Shown one piece after another: positions 49,715 to 62,021 of a stretch of DNA of 64,000 nt. The notes below the pieces were generated by a model, which was given only the letters and a program-made list of their open reading frames with translations, was not told the origin of the DNA and ran no database searches. Source of the stretch: Isoperla grammatica (taxonomy: Eukaryota > Arthropoda > Insecta > Plecoptera > Perlodidae); NCBI GenBank assembly GCA_945910005.1, contig OX246746.1, positions 19,604,932 through 19,668,931 on the forward strand. The letters are read 5' to 3'. Position 1 is the stretch's first letter; every line of letters starts with the position of its first letter. Position numbers and translations under genes: made by a program.

Positions 49715-49967
49715 CAGGGGCGTCGGAAGGCTATTTTTCCCAGGGGGGGGGGGGGGGGGGGGGGCGAATTTTCCAGCTGACTTTGCAACATTTTGTAAAA
49801 AAAAATCGTAAGTTACCATGCAGCCAGCCTCTGAAATCGCTTGAAGGAAAAAGCGGAATCTGTACTCTAAAATGCATTGAATTCATATTGGCCATTTTTT
49901 CAGGGGGGGCGAGATGATACTCTGGGGGTCGACTGACCCCCCTGCCCCCCCGGTTCCGACGCCCCTG
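49715..49967. mobile_element. hAT-like MITE (CAGGGGCGTCGG termini)
   Basis: Begins CAGGGGCGTCGGAA and ends TTCCGACGCCCCTG (perfect inverted termini), flanked by perfect 8-bp repeats AGTAGGTA (49,707-49,714 and 49,968-49,975). A 22-base G run lies just inside the left end and GGGGGG/CCCCCC blocks inside the right, so the subterminal regions can pair. No ORF is present. Eight-base duplications support hAT. Confidence 0.9.
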
Positions 49968-50753
49968 AGTAGGTAAAGCGTGATTTGTAAATACAAGTGC
50001 TCAAAATGTAACTTGGTCTCTAACTATTAAATTCCTAATGGCAAACGTTAACACTTTTTAATCTAAAACGCGCCAATGCAAAACGATGCTTATTTTCTGC
50101 TGGGTTGAACAGAATTTTTGAAAAAAATTCCATCCAATGCGAGATTCTACTTTCGTTGGTCACCTTGAAAGCCGCTAAGTTATCGTAAGATCTGCGGTAA
50201 TTGCACAGTAGGCCTAAACCACTTTGGCAGCAACATTATACGAGACTATCATACACTGCATACCAATTATACATCAGTAATATTAAAATCCTAAGAAAGC
50301 TAAAATACGAGCATCTATATCGCCTTTTGTGGTATAATAAACATGCCTGGTAGAATTAGATTCAACATTTATTATGTCTGCGGTGCCCTTGTGTATAACA
50401 TCGTGATGTTTGCAACTCAACGAGGAGGAATGCCATATAACCCCCAACATTTTAGTGCATGATTTTAATTAACAGCTATAGATAGTATGATTGTCGTACT
50501 TGTGTATTTTTTTTTAATGGAAGAGCAGCATTCCTCTCGCCATATAAACCAATGAAGGCTTATTAAACAGGTTATTTTCAAGGTCGCGACGACTGCTAAA
50601 GCTAATTGAATATTATGTAAACATGAGTACGTGTAAAGCGCTTGCGCCAAAAGACATCCGTTACGAGTTTCTTCTTTCTATTATTATATCATTATGTCAG
50701 TGATGTGGGATTCGAACCAGGGGCCCTCGGTTCGGACCTGTGCTCATAGCTGT

Positions 50754-50870
50754 TAGAGGTGGCTCAGCGGTAACACTCCAGACGCTAAACTGGTAGATCT
50801 GGTTCGATTCTGGCCATCGGTAATCCTGACTGAATTTTATAAACCTAGTTGTCACCCCTACTGCAGATCC
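50754..50870 (+). mobile_element. tRNA-derived SINE, 5' fragment
   Basis: AGAGGTGGCTCAGCGGTAAC (A box), GGTTCGATTCTGG (B box) and AATCCTGACTGAA match the head of the SINE family. Similarity ends before the family's middle section. Confidence 0.75.
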
Positions 50871-51534
50871 ACTTAAAATATTGATAGTATTATTATCTTG
50901 GCTTCTACATACGTGGCTGTGAAATTGAGCTTCCATGTATAGAAAATTATTCTAAGTGCACTTTTTAGATATGGGATTTGCATCTCAAGTTTGTGTATTG
51001 AAGCTAATGGGAGGTAGTGTAAGAAAACAAGTATAGCTTTGTTTATGCTCAAACGGTGTGCCAAAAAACTGTCTCACACACAAATAGAAGATTACGATCA
51101 CAGATCCCCTGTTATCTTCTCAAGATCACACAAGTGGGTTGATAAGGCTCTACGCTGCACGGTATAGAAAGAGCGCCGTCGAGCAACGGAAATATGGATT
51201 GGAATGCGTCTCATTGTTTTAACGAAACTGCGCGAATAAGGTCGCCACAATGGATCATAAATCTAATACACTGTGTTTTAGTTTGACTATTGCCTCGATT
51301 GCTGTGATAAATAAATGCTAATCGTATCGTGAAAACTGATGTTCTAGAAGTCAAAAGTGCGCTCTTTCTTTCAAAGATGTTTTTTGCAATGCCTACAAAT
51401 TATTACAACATTGCCACAATGATTGCCACAATGATGTGTGTATTTTTACATGCACTTGCACAGGTATTAAACGTTCTTCAGAAATTACGCAAGGTGTTAC
51501 ATTACATTGGTGAAAGAAATGTATGTGTTTGTAC

Positions 51535-51951
51535 CAGTGGCGTATCCAGGAATCGGGAAAGGGGGGGTTTCTACCCATATTATAGAGAGTGGAGCCGAAA
51601 CATAATTGGGGTTCCGGGGGGCTTGCCCCCCGAAAAAATTCTCGTCAAGGTAATTTTAGTGAAAATCTGTGCGTTTTACAGCGGCCAACTGAAACAAGAT
51701 TACTCAGTTTCTGGCAACACATTTTTTCCTTAGCACCGCTAATAAAAGGAACCACAATCAATAATTTGCATATTTTTCGTATTGCTTTTGCTTTTAATTA
51801 CAACAATATATAATAATTAATAGTAAAACATCTAACTGTCTATTGTAATACTGTCTATTGAAATGTAAACGGTCATTTTCCATGTTTCCTTTGCAAAAGG
51901 GGGGGGGGGGGTTGTCCACCCCTCCCCCCCCCCCCCGTGTATACGCCACTG
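51535..51951. mobile_element. hAT-like MITE (CAGTGGCGTATCC termini)
   Basis: Starts CAGTGGCGTATCCAGG and ends with the complement of CAGTGGCGTATAC, flanked by perfect 8-bp repeats GTTTGTAC (51,527-51,534 and 51,952-51,959). It shares an inner block (TCTCGTCAAGGTAATTTTAG, TCTGTGCGTTTTACAGCGGC) with the element at 25,494-25,853, in the opposite orientation. G and C runs sit just inside the ends. Confidence 0.9.
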
Positions 51952-53057
51952 GTTTGTACTTTTTGTACGTACAAAGAGAATACTCATGGCTGAACGAAAT
52001 TGACATATTTGCACACACTCGTAAATACAACATACATATGAAGGAAATACAACACTCATGATAGAAGAAGTTGAATTTTTTTTCACACACTCGCTCAAAA
52101 ACACAGACAGGTGAAGAGGATATTTCATTGAGGAAAATGGGCTTTCTTCAATGAATGTGTTTACAATCACAGTTAAGCCTACGATAGATGTATTACAACC
52201 AAGTATTTGGGATAGGTTGTCTATAGGACGTTCTGAGTCTCGAGATAAAGTTTATTTTTCATACAACGAGGCTAATCGTACGAAGGTGCGTGGATAAATC
52301 GCCACACAAAGTCACAAACACTTTTATAACTTACGCACTCATGAGCGGAATGCGTTATGTTTATACCGTAATCTTGTCGAGTTCGCTATTACGTAATACA
52401 CAATTAATATTATGTAATATTTTACAACGTTCAATTCACTAAATTGTTCGGTTTCGCTGTAATTAGTTAATAGCTACATAATTAACTTACATTGGACATT
52501 GATACAACAACCAATATACGAGACTGTTTTTTGTGAGAGCATATTTGGCTGCTCTTTAGTTAATTGCTGGCAAATGATGATGGTAGGGAGTCTTAGATCT
52601 AGAGATAACATAAAATCTTAATTAAGTCACTGGTGTTGGATTCGTACGTACTGCCTACACAGATAACCGAACATGGCATCAGTCATTGGTTGACCAATCA
52701 GAGGGCTTCAAAGCCAGCCTATGAAAACACTGTATTATCAGAAGGTACTGAAACTAACGCAGAAATAGTTTGACCAGTAGGCTACTATACGCACTCAGAT
52801 GACTCGTGTTGTTCACTGGGGCTTGGCGGCTTACATACGCAACGAGGCTAATCGGATGAGTCATCAGGACTGATGGACCGTCTTTTGTGTATAGTACTTT
52901 GGTTCCCGTTAATTAGTTTTGATATTGGAACGGCCATTTATCGTAGTCCTCGCGAGAACGATTTTGCGTTTAGGTGACGTCAGTTTTTGCGAGCAAACCT
53001 CGGCGCTTGAAACCTGCACATGTTGCGTCATATTATGAATGATGAATGTTCGCCACC

Positions 53058-53609
53058 GGTTCTTGCCTAGTTCTGTGCTTATTATTGATGATTAGCCAGT
53101 ATTCTCTATGTTCAGTCAACGGTTTTTGCCTAGTTCTGTGCTTATTCTTGATCATCAGCCGGTATTCTCTATGTTCAGTCATCGGTTCTTGCCTAGTCCT
53201 GTACTTATTCTTGATCATCAGCCGGTATTCTCGATGTTCAGTCATCGGTTCTTGCCTAGTCCTGTGCTTATTCTTGATAACAGCCGGTATTCTCTATGTT
53301 CAGTCATCGGTTCTTGCCTAGTCCTGTGCTTATTCTTGATCATCAGCCGGTATTCTCTATGTTCAGTCACCGGTTCTTGCCTAGTCCTGTGCTTATTCTT
53401 GATCATCAGCCGGTATTCTCTATGTTCAGTCACCGGTTCTTGCCTAGTCCTGTGCTTATTCTTGATCATCAGCCGGTATTCTCTATGTTCAGTCATCGGT
53501 TCTTGCCTAGCCCTGTGCTTATTCTTGATCATCAGCCGGTATTCTCTATGTTCAGTCATCGGTTCTTGCTTAGTCATGCTTATTCTTGATCATCAGCCGG
53601 TATTCTCTT
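53058..53609. repeat. 63-bp minisatellite
   Basis: About nine copies of a 63-bp unit (GTTCTTGCCTAGTCCTGTGC, TTATTCTTGATCATCAGCCG, GTATTCTCTATGTTCAGTCA, then TCG). The period is divisible by three, so stop-free frames of up to 167 codons run through it on the + strand and 111 on the minus strand. These are repeat artefacts. Confidence 0.95.
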
Positions 53610-53619
53610 AGCGACGGAG

Positions 53620-54320
53620 CCGAATGTTGGGTGTCGGGTCGGGCGCGGCGCGACGGCGGGGGTGTGGTGGGGTGGGCGAGGGGGTGGGGGGGGGGGGAGG
53701 GGGAGGGTTCGCTCGTGGATTTTCCCTTGCGTCTTTCGATGCGGGCAGAGCAAATGATGTCAGTCGTGACTCGAACAGGCGTCCGTCTCGACGTGAGTGT
53801 GCTCTGCGCTAGACGCCGTCTGGACGCTCGTCGTCACTCCTCACGGCGTGGACCTGTTAGTGCGGGTGATGCACACCGCTACGATGGACGTGCCTGCCCG
53901 ATGAATATGAATGAACCTCTACGCGGGCTGATAGAGGAACTGGCAGGCCGGGGCCGGCTCTCAGTTAGTTGCCAGCTACGCTCGGCGGCAGTCTTGTACT
54001 CACTCGGAGGTACGCGTCCTCAGGGGTCAAAAGGTCACCAGACGGCAATGTAGTGGCCGTCAGCGATGGGTGGCAGTTCGTCGCGCGACACACAGGGGGT
54101 AGGCGTCACCGCCCCTCTTCAATCGGTCGCCAGGGCCAATGGCAGGATGCGGCTTGGCAGTTTTAAAAGAGGTAGGACTTGGCTTATTGTCACATGTATT
54201 GGAGCACGTGGGACGTGGCACGTGGCAACACGCGTGGCACGTGACAGGGTGCGTCACGTGTGTCCCGGCAACCTGCTGCATGCTGCGGTAACTTCTCCAC
54301 CCGATTTCCGGGCAATTCCG
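53620..54320 (+). promoter_or_regulatory. CpG-rich block with an E-box cluster
   Basis: About 700 bases much richer in GC and CpG than the surroundings. Inside, CACGTG (the palindromic E-box bound by bHLH-ZIP factors such as USF, Myc/Max and MITF/TFE) occurs four times within 56 bases, at 54,205, 54,219, 54,238 and 54,255. A 155-codon stop-free frame ends at 54,053, but GC-rich DNA makes long frames by chance and I recognise no domain. It could be an internal promoter or enhancer. Confidence 0.4.
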
Positions 54321-55384
54321 AATATTTCGAGAAGATTTGAGTCACACCTTCCGTTTGCTTACGTTTTGTTTGTGAATAGCTTCTCGACGCTTAGTTGTAG
54401 CTTTATGTAAAACAGAGATGCTCAAGTTTTCAAAACAATTCGTCTCTGGTTGTCATCATTGCTTATAATTAGGTGGGCGTACCCAATAGACCGGTGAGCT
54501 ATATTGAGCTCAGCACATGACAGTTGACTGAACATGCTAATTAGGGCTAAACAGTAGACAGTAGCGTATGCGTTGCAGCTATTAGAATGATGTATACACC
54601 ATACTGTCATCGTGGGCAAGGTTACGTCATAGCCGCTCAGCTGTTATTGTGAATGGTGTCAAACTTGCAGTTCAGTCACCTAGGGAAGACATCAATAACC
54701 TGAACGCGCCGCTCGGAATAGAACAGAAGAGAACGGTGGCGGTATTTATCTAGTTATCACCTGCATGTGCAGCGGTGTGGACTCAGTGGACTGGGACCGC
54801 ATGCCTAGGACTCAGGTGGATGATGGTCCAACGACATTTCTCTCTTGAACTTTGCGGGACTCGCACGACGCGGTGTGCGGCATGCGGCGTGCACAAACTA
54901 CAGTTATACGGGTATCGGTGCTGGCGACCAGCTCCAATGGAGGGGGTACGGTACATCAGTTTCATTCCTCTCCCCTCATCTAATCATAACTCATTAATTG
55001 CTTCCTATCATTACGATATCCATCGCTCCATAAACACGGCCGAGCGCTGTATTACTTAGCAGCTCCGCCAGCTCCAGCTCAGTCATGTCCTCGAGTATTG
55101 TTGGCCGAGTCGAGTCACTCCGGATATCCAATCAATGACGGTTGGTTTGATTGTGACGTCATAACTCTAGATCGTGAGGTCGTCAACTTGGTGTCTGTCG
55201 ATGACTCCGCCACTGAAAGGTCCGGTAGAAAAGAGGGCCGCGATACCCTACTCGCGTTCTTCTAGATTCTAGAGTCTAGAGGGTTCTTTCGCGACCGTGA
55301 AACAGCGTATGCACAGGTTTGCTTGGCACGATGCCCTCAAACTGGTGTGATGCAACTGTTATTATTTATTATTACCATCCGTTG

Positions 55385-55555
55385 AGTTGTGAGCCAAGGG
55401 GCGTGGGTTTGAATCCCGCATAAGACACAAAGTTACATAATTGACACTCGTGCTCACCTATTATATCAACTGGCGTCTCAAGTAGCAACATTACTTGAAT
55501 GGAGTAGTAAAACAACACCAATAACAAAAGTGTGGTACATAGGTTTTCATTAGTA
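55385..55555 (+). mobile_element. tRNA-like repeat, second SINE family, copy 2
   Basis: A B-box-like GGGTTTGAATCCCGC (about 55,404) is followed by a tail with GGCGTCTCAAGTAGCAAC and ACACCAATAAC, which parallels the tail at 21,770-21,840. The A-box region is poorly preserved. Confidence 0.4.
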
Positions 55556-58540
55556 TTTCCGTCTGTCTATCGTTTGTAATTTAAATACAATTGAACGGAA
55601 ACGCGTGGAAAAAGGATGCCCCGATTTCACGTCTGCCAACCATATATACAATTATTTATAAATACATTGTGAAATAGTTTTTGATATTAAATAATTATCT
55701 GCAGCGGCAATTTGATGGCCAATGACTGAATTAGTGTGTATGAGTCCAATGTTGTTGTTAACACCCTTGGAATGATAACTTGCGAGGTATATACATACTG
55801 TTGAAGGAGGAAAATTGTCTCAACGACTTTATGTGATAGTTTTCTCCCCCCACACTCACTTATACCCTAATGTTAAATGTCAAAGGTTACAATAAACGGG
55901 CATACTTCCTCCTACGCTCTTAATAACACACTTCATTTAGTGCAGGATGACATTGATTTATCTGTCTGTACTCTGTAGGTAGGGTAAACGTTCGTTGTAA
56001 TATCGATGAGAATCCGATCGCCTTGTAGGTATAACGCTGTTAGTTCAAATTGAGGGGATTCTAATCTGTGATCCGTGAATACAGCTCTATGTCTGCGTGG
56101 GCTGGGCGGATAGTTCCGTGTTTTATAGGAACGCGTCAATGATGGATGGATTGGAATCGCGTATCTGCGATATTGGCCGCTCTTATATGGTTTGATTTGC
56201 GCACAAAGTATGGTTACCGTGTTACCGAGGCGTGTTAGAAGGTCAAGCCAACTTGCTTACAAGTTATATTTTAAACGGTTTAATGGTAGAGGTTTTTTTC
56301 CGATGAATAAACACAAATCACACAATTCTTCACAGTTTTACGTAAAAAACTAAACGATTTTCTTGACGCTTTTTCTTCCACCCAACGCAATGTGCTACGA
56401 GGTCGTAAATAAACTTAAGCTGTGCGCTTGTTCGTTGTCAGTTCTGTAACGTTGTAAGCCTAGGAGCTTAGTTATACAAACAATTATATCTTTGTCGGCA
56501 TATGATAATTCGTTGAATATTAATTTTCTGTTAGAGTTCATATAGTATAGTTGACAGACTGAATGTTCTGGAATACTCCAACCACATTGTCAGTATCGGG
56601 ACCGGAATCGCAATCCGGAAATCGCGAAAGAGTTAAGTTAGTCACAATAAAATCGTAATTTCATTAATGATTTATCATGAGAAAGTGTACGATTGCGATC
56701 CCTATCCCGATAGCAATCACGATGCCGACAATTGTGGTTGGAGCTGTAGTCGAAGTTTCTTTTCGCTATGGGCTAATAATAATCAATCTCCCCACCCATG
56801 CACCCTGGTACTAAATCCATGACATAAAGGGAAGGATGCTCATAAGTCAAACACTGAGTACTGACCTTAGTTGACGGGCTGTTAACAATGCACATCAAAC
56901 TTTCAGGGACGTCGTTCATTAAGGCGCATTGTTGAGCTCAATTGCTTTGCTCGCACATTCTACAATATGTTCGGCTTGGTTCATTGGCAGGTGAACTTGA
57001 CGCTTCCGCTAAGCTTTGTCGTACAATATGTGATTAAGACAAGCACGGTAGGTCATAGGCCCTGCTCGGTAGCCGTACAGGTAGCTGCATTACTGATGTT
57101 CAGTTGCCGACATAGGATTGTGCACTAAAATTAGTAAGTCGTACCATGGTGCAAAACCCCTTGAAAAATGGGAAATTTAAGTAATTTTTCATTCGTCTCA
57201 CAAACACACGAATACAACCAAAATTTGTGGAAGAAGTTTGACTAGATTTCAGTTAAATCTACATATTATATTGACACTGAACTTTGAAGAAACCACACTA
57301 TATATACTCATCTGATAAGACCCAAGCCAAACAAATCGATTTGAAGGAATCCTTTCTCTATAGAATATGGACACTTAACCCTTGTATATTTTTATAATTG
57401 TGATATTAATTTACGTTTCTTAGATCACAACCAAAATAGAAATGTAGTTACATTTAGCTCCGTGTAGTGAGAACCTTACTCAGGGGAATGTTAAATAATA
57501 ATAATAAAAAAATACAGGATACAAAATACATAGATCTACAGGTTATAAAAAATAAATAAAAACAAAACAAATACAGGGTTTTAATAAGGCTTATTGGATG
57601 TATATAAATGTGTGTTGCGTATTTAATTATATGTGTAATACCACCAGATAAAATATACGGATAGCAGATTTTGCATCAATTGTGAAATTGTGTGATAGTT
57701 TGCAATATTTTGTTTTGATTGAATGGAGACGTTCTGTTGACTTCAGCTTAAACACGAATGTCTTGACACAATTATGTGTTCAAATGAACAGCTGATAAAC
57801 ATTATAAGATCATGCTCTATCAATATTGGTAGCTCGCTCGTTTACGAAAAACATGTGTGACTTATCTTCATGATTGGCACAAACCGCTGTTTAGGGATCG
57901 CTGTGAAATTACATTTCCCGCCTCACTTAGTCCAGTGTGACAGTTTAATAACATGTTGCAAAGACCCTGACGTTAATACTGACGCAGCTGTAAGTTTCTT
58001 TTTCTTTCCAAACTCGAGAAATTCTTCTCTCTATTATTAGCAAGAGCATCATACACCAAGCACTCTCTGGAAATAGATCAAGAGTGAATCCCAAATATGA
58101 ATTATTAATTTAGAGTTAATGTAATTGTACACCTCTTACATAACTATTAATGATTGATATCGTATTAAAATAGTCGGTTGTTTTTTCTATTGTTGTCCAT
58201 ATTGACTTTCTATGAAGCCATCTCAGGGGTTGTCTGTAAGAGAAAAACTCTGCTAAATGAAGTAAATTTCACGTGATTTTAACATTGTCACGATTGTCTG
58301 CAGAATGTAGGACATATGTACATGTGTAGCCTATGTAGATTGTAGAACATGCATTCAAATGACAACAGACATAAAACTTGCTATCGACATCTCTGATAAA
58401 TAGTTTCTGTCACTACTGTCATCAATATTGCTCACATGTCTATGCCCAGTGACAATGCACCGTCTGTAAGTAATGCCCAAGTCATGATGCAAAGTGGATT
58501 CTTGAGGTTTGACTCGCATCGATCGATCAGCTGTTTATTG

Positions 58541-59027
58541 CGGAGCTGCCCATAGTACAATAATAAGGCAGAATATGGTTAGACTATGGGAGCTGCCCAT
58601 GGTACAATAATAAGGCAGAATATGATTAGACCATGGGAGCTGTCCATGGTATGGTACAATAATAAGGCAGAATATGGTTAGACCATGGGCGCTGCCCATT
58701 GGTACAATAACAAGGAATAATATGGTTAGACCATGGGCGCTGCCCATTGGTACAATAATAAGGCAGAATATGGTTAGACCATGGGCGCTGCCCATTGGTA
58801 CAATAAGGCAGAATATGGTTAGACCATGGGCGCTGCCCAATGGTACATTAATAAGGCAGAATATGGTTAGACCATGGGCGCTGCCCATTGGTACAATAAT
58901 AAGGCAGAATATGGTTAGACCATGGGCGCTGCCCATGGTTCATTAATAAGGAAGAATATGGTTAGACCATGGGAGCTGCCCAGAGTACAATGAGGCAGAA
59001 TATGGTTAGACCATGGGAGCTGGCCTT
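58541..59027. repeat. 48-bp minisatellite with a hairpin in each unit
   Basis: About ten copies of a unit resembling ATGGTTAGACCATGGGCGCT, GCCCATTGGTACAATAATAA, GGCAGAAT. Within each unit ACCATGGGC and GCCCATTGGT can pair around a three-base loop. Units vary by small deletions of AATA or ATA. Stop-free frames (133 codons minus, 90 codons plus) follow from the period and are not genes. Confidence 0.9.
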
Positions 59028-60488
59028 GTGCAGCATCGAGGTTACAAGGTATTGGCTGTAACGTACTTGCTCACTTCATTGTTTGGTAACTTATTATAGA
59101 TCGTCTTGAGTTGTGTGATTGCAGTTATACAAACGTCATCAACAAAAATCATCAATCCGATTATTAGTAATTAAAATCAATATACTATATGTCATTATAT
59201 CCTGACCGTTATACAAATAGTTATTTTTTTTACTACGATATAATTCATCGTAAAAATAGGAATTCATACCATTCGGTGAACTTTTGAGAATTCTAAATTA
59301 GTTATAAGATGTGAAATCACTATCAAAAGGCGGACATTATTAATTTTCAATTACTTGAACTATGCTCATTGATAAAACAATAATTTAAAGTTTGCTTAAT
59401 TTAAAATAAATTGTAGCAGGGCTAAAAGATGAAGATTTATAATTGGGAAAACGTCGTTTTGCATTGAATCGTCATCATTGATAACCGGAAACTAGTTCAA
59501 TTATCTCTGATTCTACTTGAAAACGAGCGGTCCACGCACTCAAACCCGCGGGTAAAAGTTCTCTTTATCGACTGAAACTCTGCTGGCGTGAGAAGTTTCT
59601 CGTAACACCGTTAGAGAACAGCACCACCCATCGAAGTGAAAGCCATTCTTATCTCTCTGTTCGTTTCATAATTACATCGACGTTCGGCCAAGTTTGAAAA
59701 AACTTCACAGGAAAACTAAATGTTAACTTTTGAATTACATAGTTTGGCAGGAAAAGTTGTAATAAAGTGCCAAAATACACGAGACGACTTACGACGGGCA
59801 ATTTCTATATTGATTTGTTACGTTCTGACTTGAGCACGCATTGAGGGTAATCGAGATGGCGGCGATACCGGGACGATACTGGCACGTAGTCTGATCTTGC
59901 CCAAAAGCACCACCAATCATGTTTTAAAGCTACTCTTCCAAATGTACCCGAACCTGAACAAGAAGTAATGCGTAAATAGTATACACAGGATTTGACTCCT
60001 CCAATTCGCTTCTGATCCATACAATTGTTGCTAACTACTTCCAGCATGACTTTAGCATCAGAATCGTGGCACACAGCTGTGTTTTGTTTATTAAAATTCC
60101 GTTAAAAAATCAAAATTTTGAATTTTGCGTGCCTATAACAGACATTATTTAAATCTATCGACGGTCAAATGGGGATATAACATGTCTTGCGTTTCGGTGC
60201 ATTCGAAGATTTTAAATTATATCTCAAATTGTAAGTTAATCTAAACACCACACAATATCAATACTGTGTTTTACTTTTTATATCCATTAACTCAGTATTC
60301 CACAGTTCGTATTTTCCTCGTATTATTACGGACAAAAACCGGAAATCAATTTTTTTTTTTTTTACAGTAATTTTAATACAAGTTTCCCTTCCCTGACAAT
60401 ATACTTAATATATTATATACGACATAGCATATCTAACTAAAAGAAACTGGCATTATTAAATAATATACATACAATAGTGTGTGTGCGT

Positions 60489-60516
60489 GGGGGGGGGGGG
60501 GGGGGGGGGGGGGGGG
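60489..60516. repeat. Poly-G run
   Basis: Twenty-eight consecutive G bases, the longest homopolymer in the window. Confidence 0.9.
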
Positions 60517-61439
60517 ATCGAGAGTACGTCTTTTTCTACGACGTTTATGTTCGAATCAAATACGCTGAGAGTAGTGTTAATTTATTCATTGCATATTATA
60601 TTACTGCATATTGATAGATCGTTCTTTGAGATACTTTCGCTGAATGAATATTTATTTACATTTGTTGGAAAAAGTGGAGGTTAAAATACCGGCGAAATAG
60701 AAAGTATTTCTAACAAATATGGATAATGATGCTGGAAGGAAACAGGATACGGAGGAATGTAGTTAAATACTATGTATGGTACTTGAAACAGTTAATTAAT
60801 ACGTGTTGAAAGGGTCGATGCAATCATAGCGATATGTCCCTCTACAAATATCTCAACAAATGTAAATTTTCATTGAAATTCAACCCCCCCCCCCCCCCCT
60901 ATCATCATCACCCCGTTCCACATCAGATACATTTCATTAATTCTAGAAACCTATTTCTTTGGGGGTTTGAAGAAATTGACCTTCTAGGGAACTTAAATCT
61001 ATTTCCATCTTATCTTTGATATGTATAAGATTTGTATGTAACTTGACTTTTTGGTATAAGAACACCAGTTTCAAATAGATGTACATGTACAAACGTAATG
61101 CATTCATAGCCAGTAGAGAGGGGACGTGTGTACACGTCCGTGCAAGTAAGTGTACACGTGCACATAATTTCCAAGAAATTCAACGTTGCGCTGACTTTGT
61201 TCAATCGCTGAGCTTAGAGCTACAGGCGCTCTTCCAGTCTCTCTTTCATAATATATTTGATTGATCCCGAACGTCGCTGCGGAGTTTAATGTTCAGAATA
61301 CATTTTTTAAATGTTTTTTAACCAAATATAATCACGTTCACATGTACACGAACTGACAGCCAAGAGTGTACACGTTTAGTAAGATACACGCGTTTGCCCA
61401 CCCCTAAAGCCAGGTGATCTAGTATCATACCGCTAGTAT

Positions 61440-61915
61440 CATACCGATCTCAGATCCTTGTCTACTTGCACGCAGTTTCAACGAAAACTGACAGGTTGCT
61501 GGCTTTTTTCACACATTCGCTCGTTTGTATTCATTCTTGTAGCTCAGTGTTACCATCTATTGAAAAAGAAGGACGTATACATTGTATGGCAATTAAATTG
61601 TTGTAAAATTTATTAATATTTAAGATTTGATATTAATTAATATTAATATCACTATTAATAATATTAATTAATATTCACAATGTATAAAAATATACATAAA
61701 TGACATAGGCCTAGTATCTGTATTCATAATATATAAATATACATATATCCGCCTAATGAGAGTGTACAAGCCTTATTCATTAGGGACACCCGCTGTTTTA
61801 GGAATTTTCAGATAACCAACCGAAGGCCGTAAATTATAGAGCTGTTATAATTAGATGGTAGGAACAAGTAGGAACTAAGGAAGTAGAAAATGAAACTGTC
61901 TGGTACCTATGGACT
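61440..61915 (+). mobile_element. Dispersed repeat of unknown class, copy 4 (split)
   Basis: The left part (61,440-61,530: CCGATCTCAGATCCTTGTC, TTTCAACGAAAACTGACAG, TTTTTTCACACATTCGCTCG) and the right part (61,755-61,915: AGAGTGTACAAGCCTTATTC, AACCAACCGAAGGCCGTAAA, GATGGTAGGAAC, CTGGTACCTATGGACTCG) are separated by about 220 bases of AT-rich DNA. That DNA is dominated by ATTAATATT motifs and is likely a later insertion or expansion. Confidence 0.65.
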
Positions 61916-62000
61916 CGGGTGTTTTTTAAGCATGCGAATACTTACGTTGGGGCAACTAGACACTGCGTCGTGTGGTGACTCACATGTCACTGTCCTGTTT

Positions 62001-62021
62001 GGGGGGGGGGGGGGGGGGGGG
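62001..62021. repeat. Poly-G run
   Basis: Twenty-one consecutive G bases; a second run of 17 follows at 62,145-62,161. Confidence 0.9.

Noticed and set aside
53033..53611. ORFs with a 21-residue repeat
   Set aside because: Produced by a 63-bp tandem repeat; both strands are open, and no flanking coding signal is present.
53586..54053. 155-codon ORF in GC-rich DNA
   Set aside because: Starts inside the minisatellite and continues in CpG-rich sequence where chance frames are long; no recognised domain or clear acceptor. A short exon here is not excluded.
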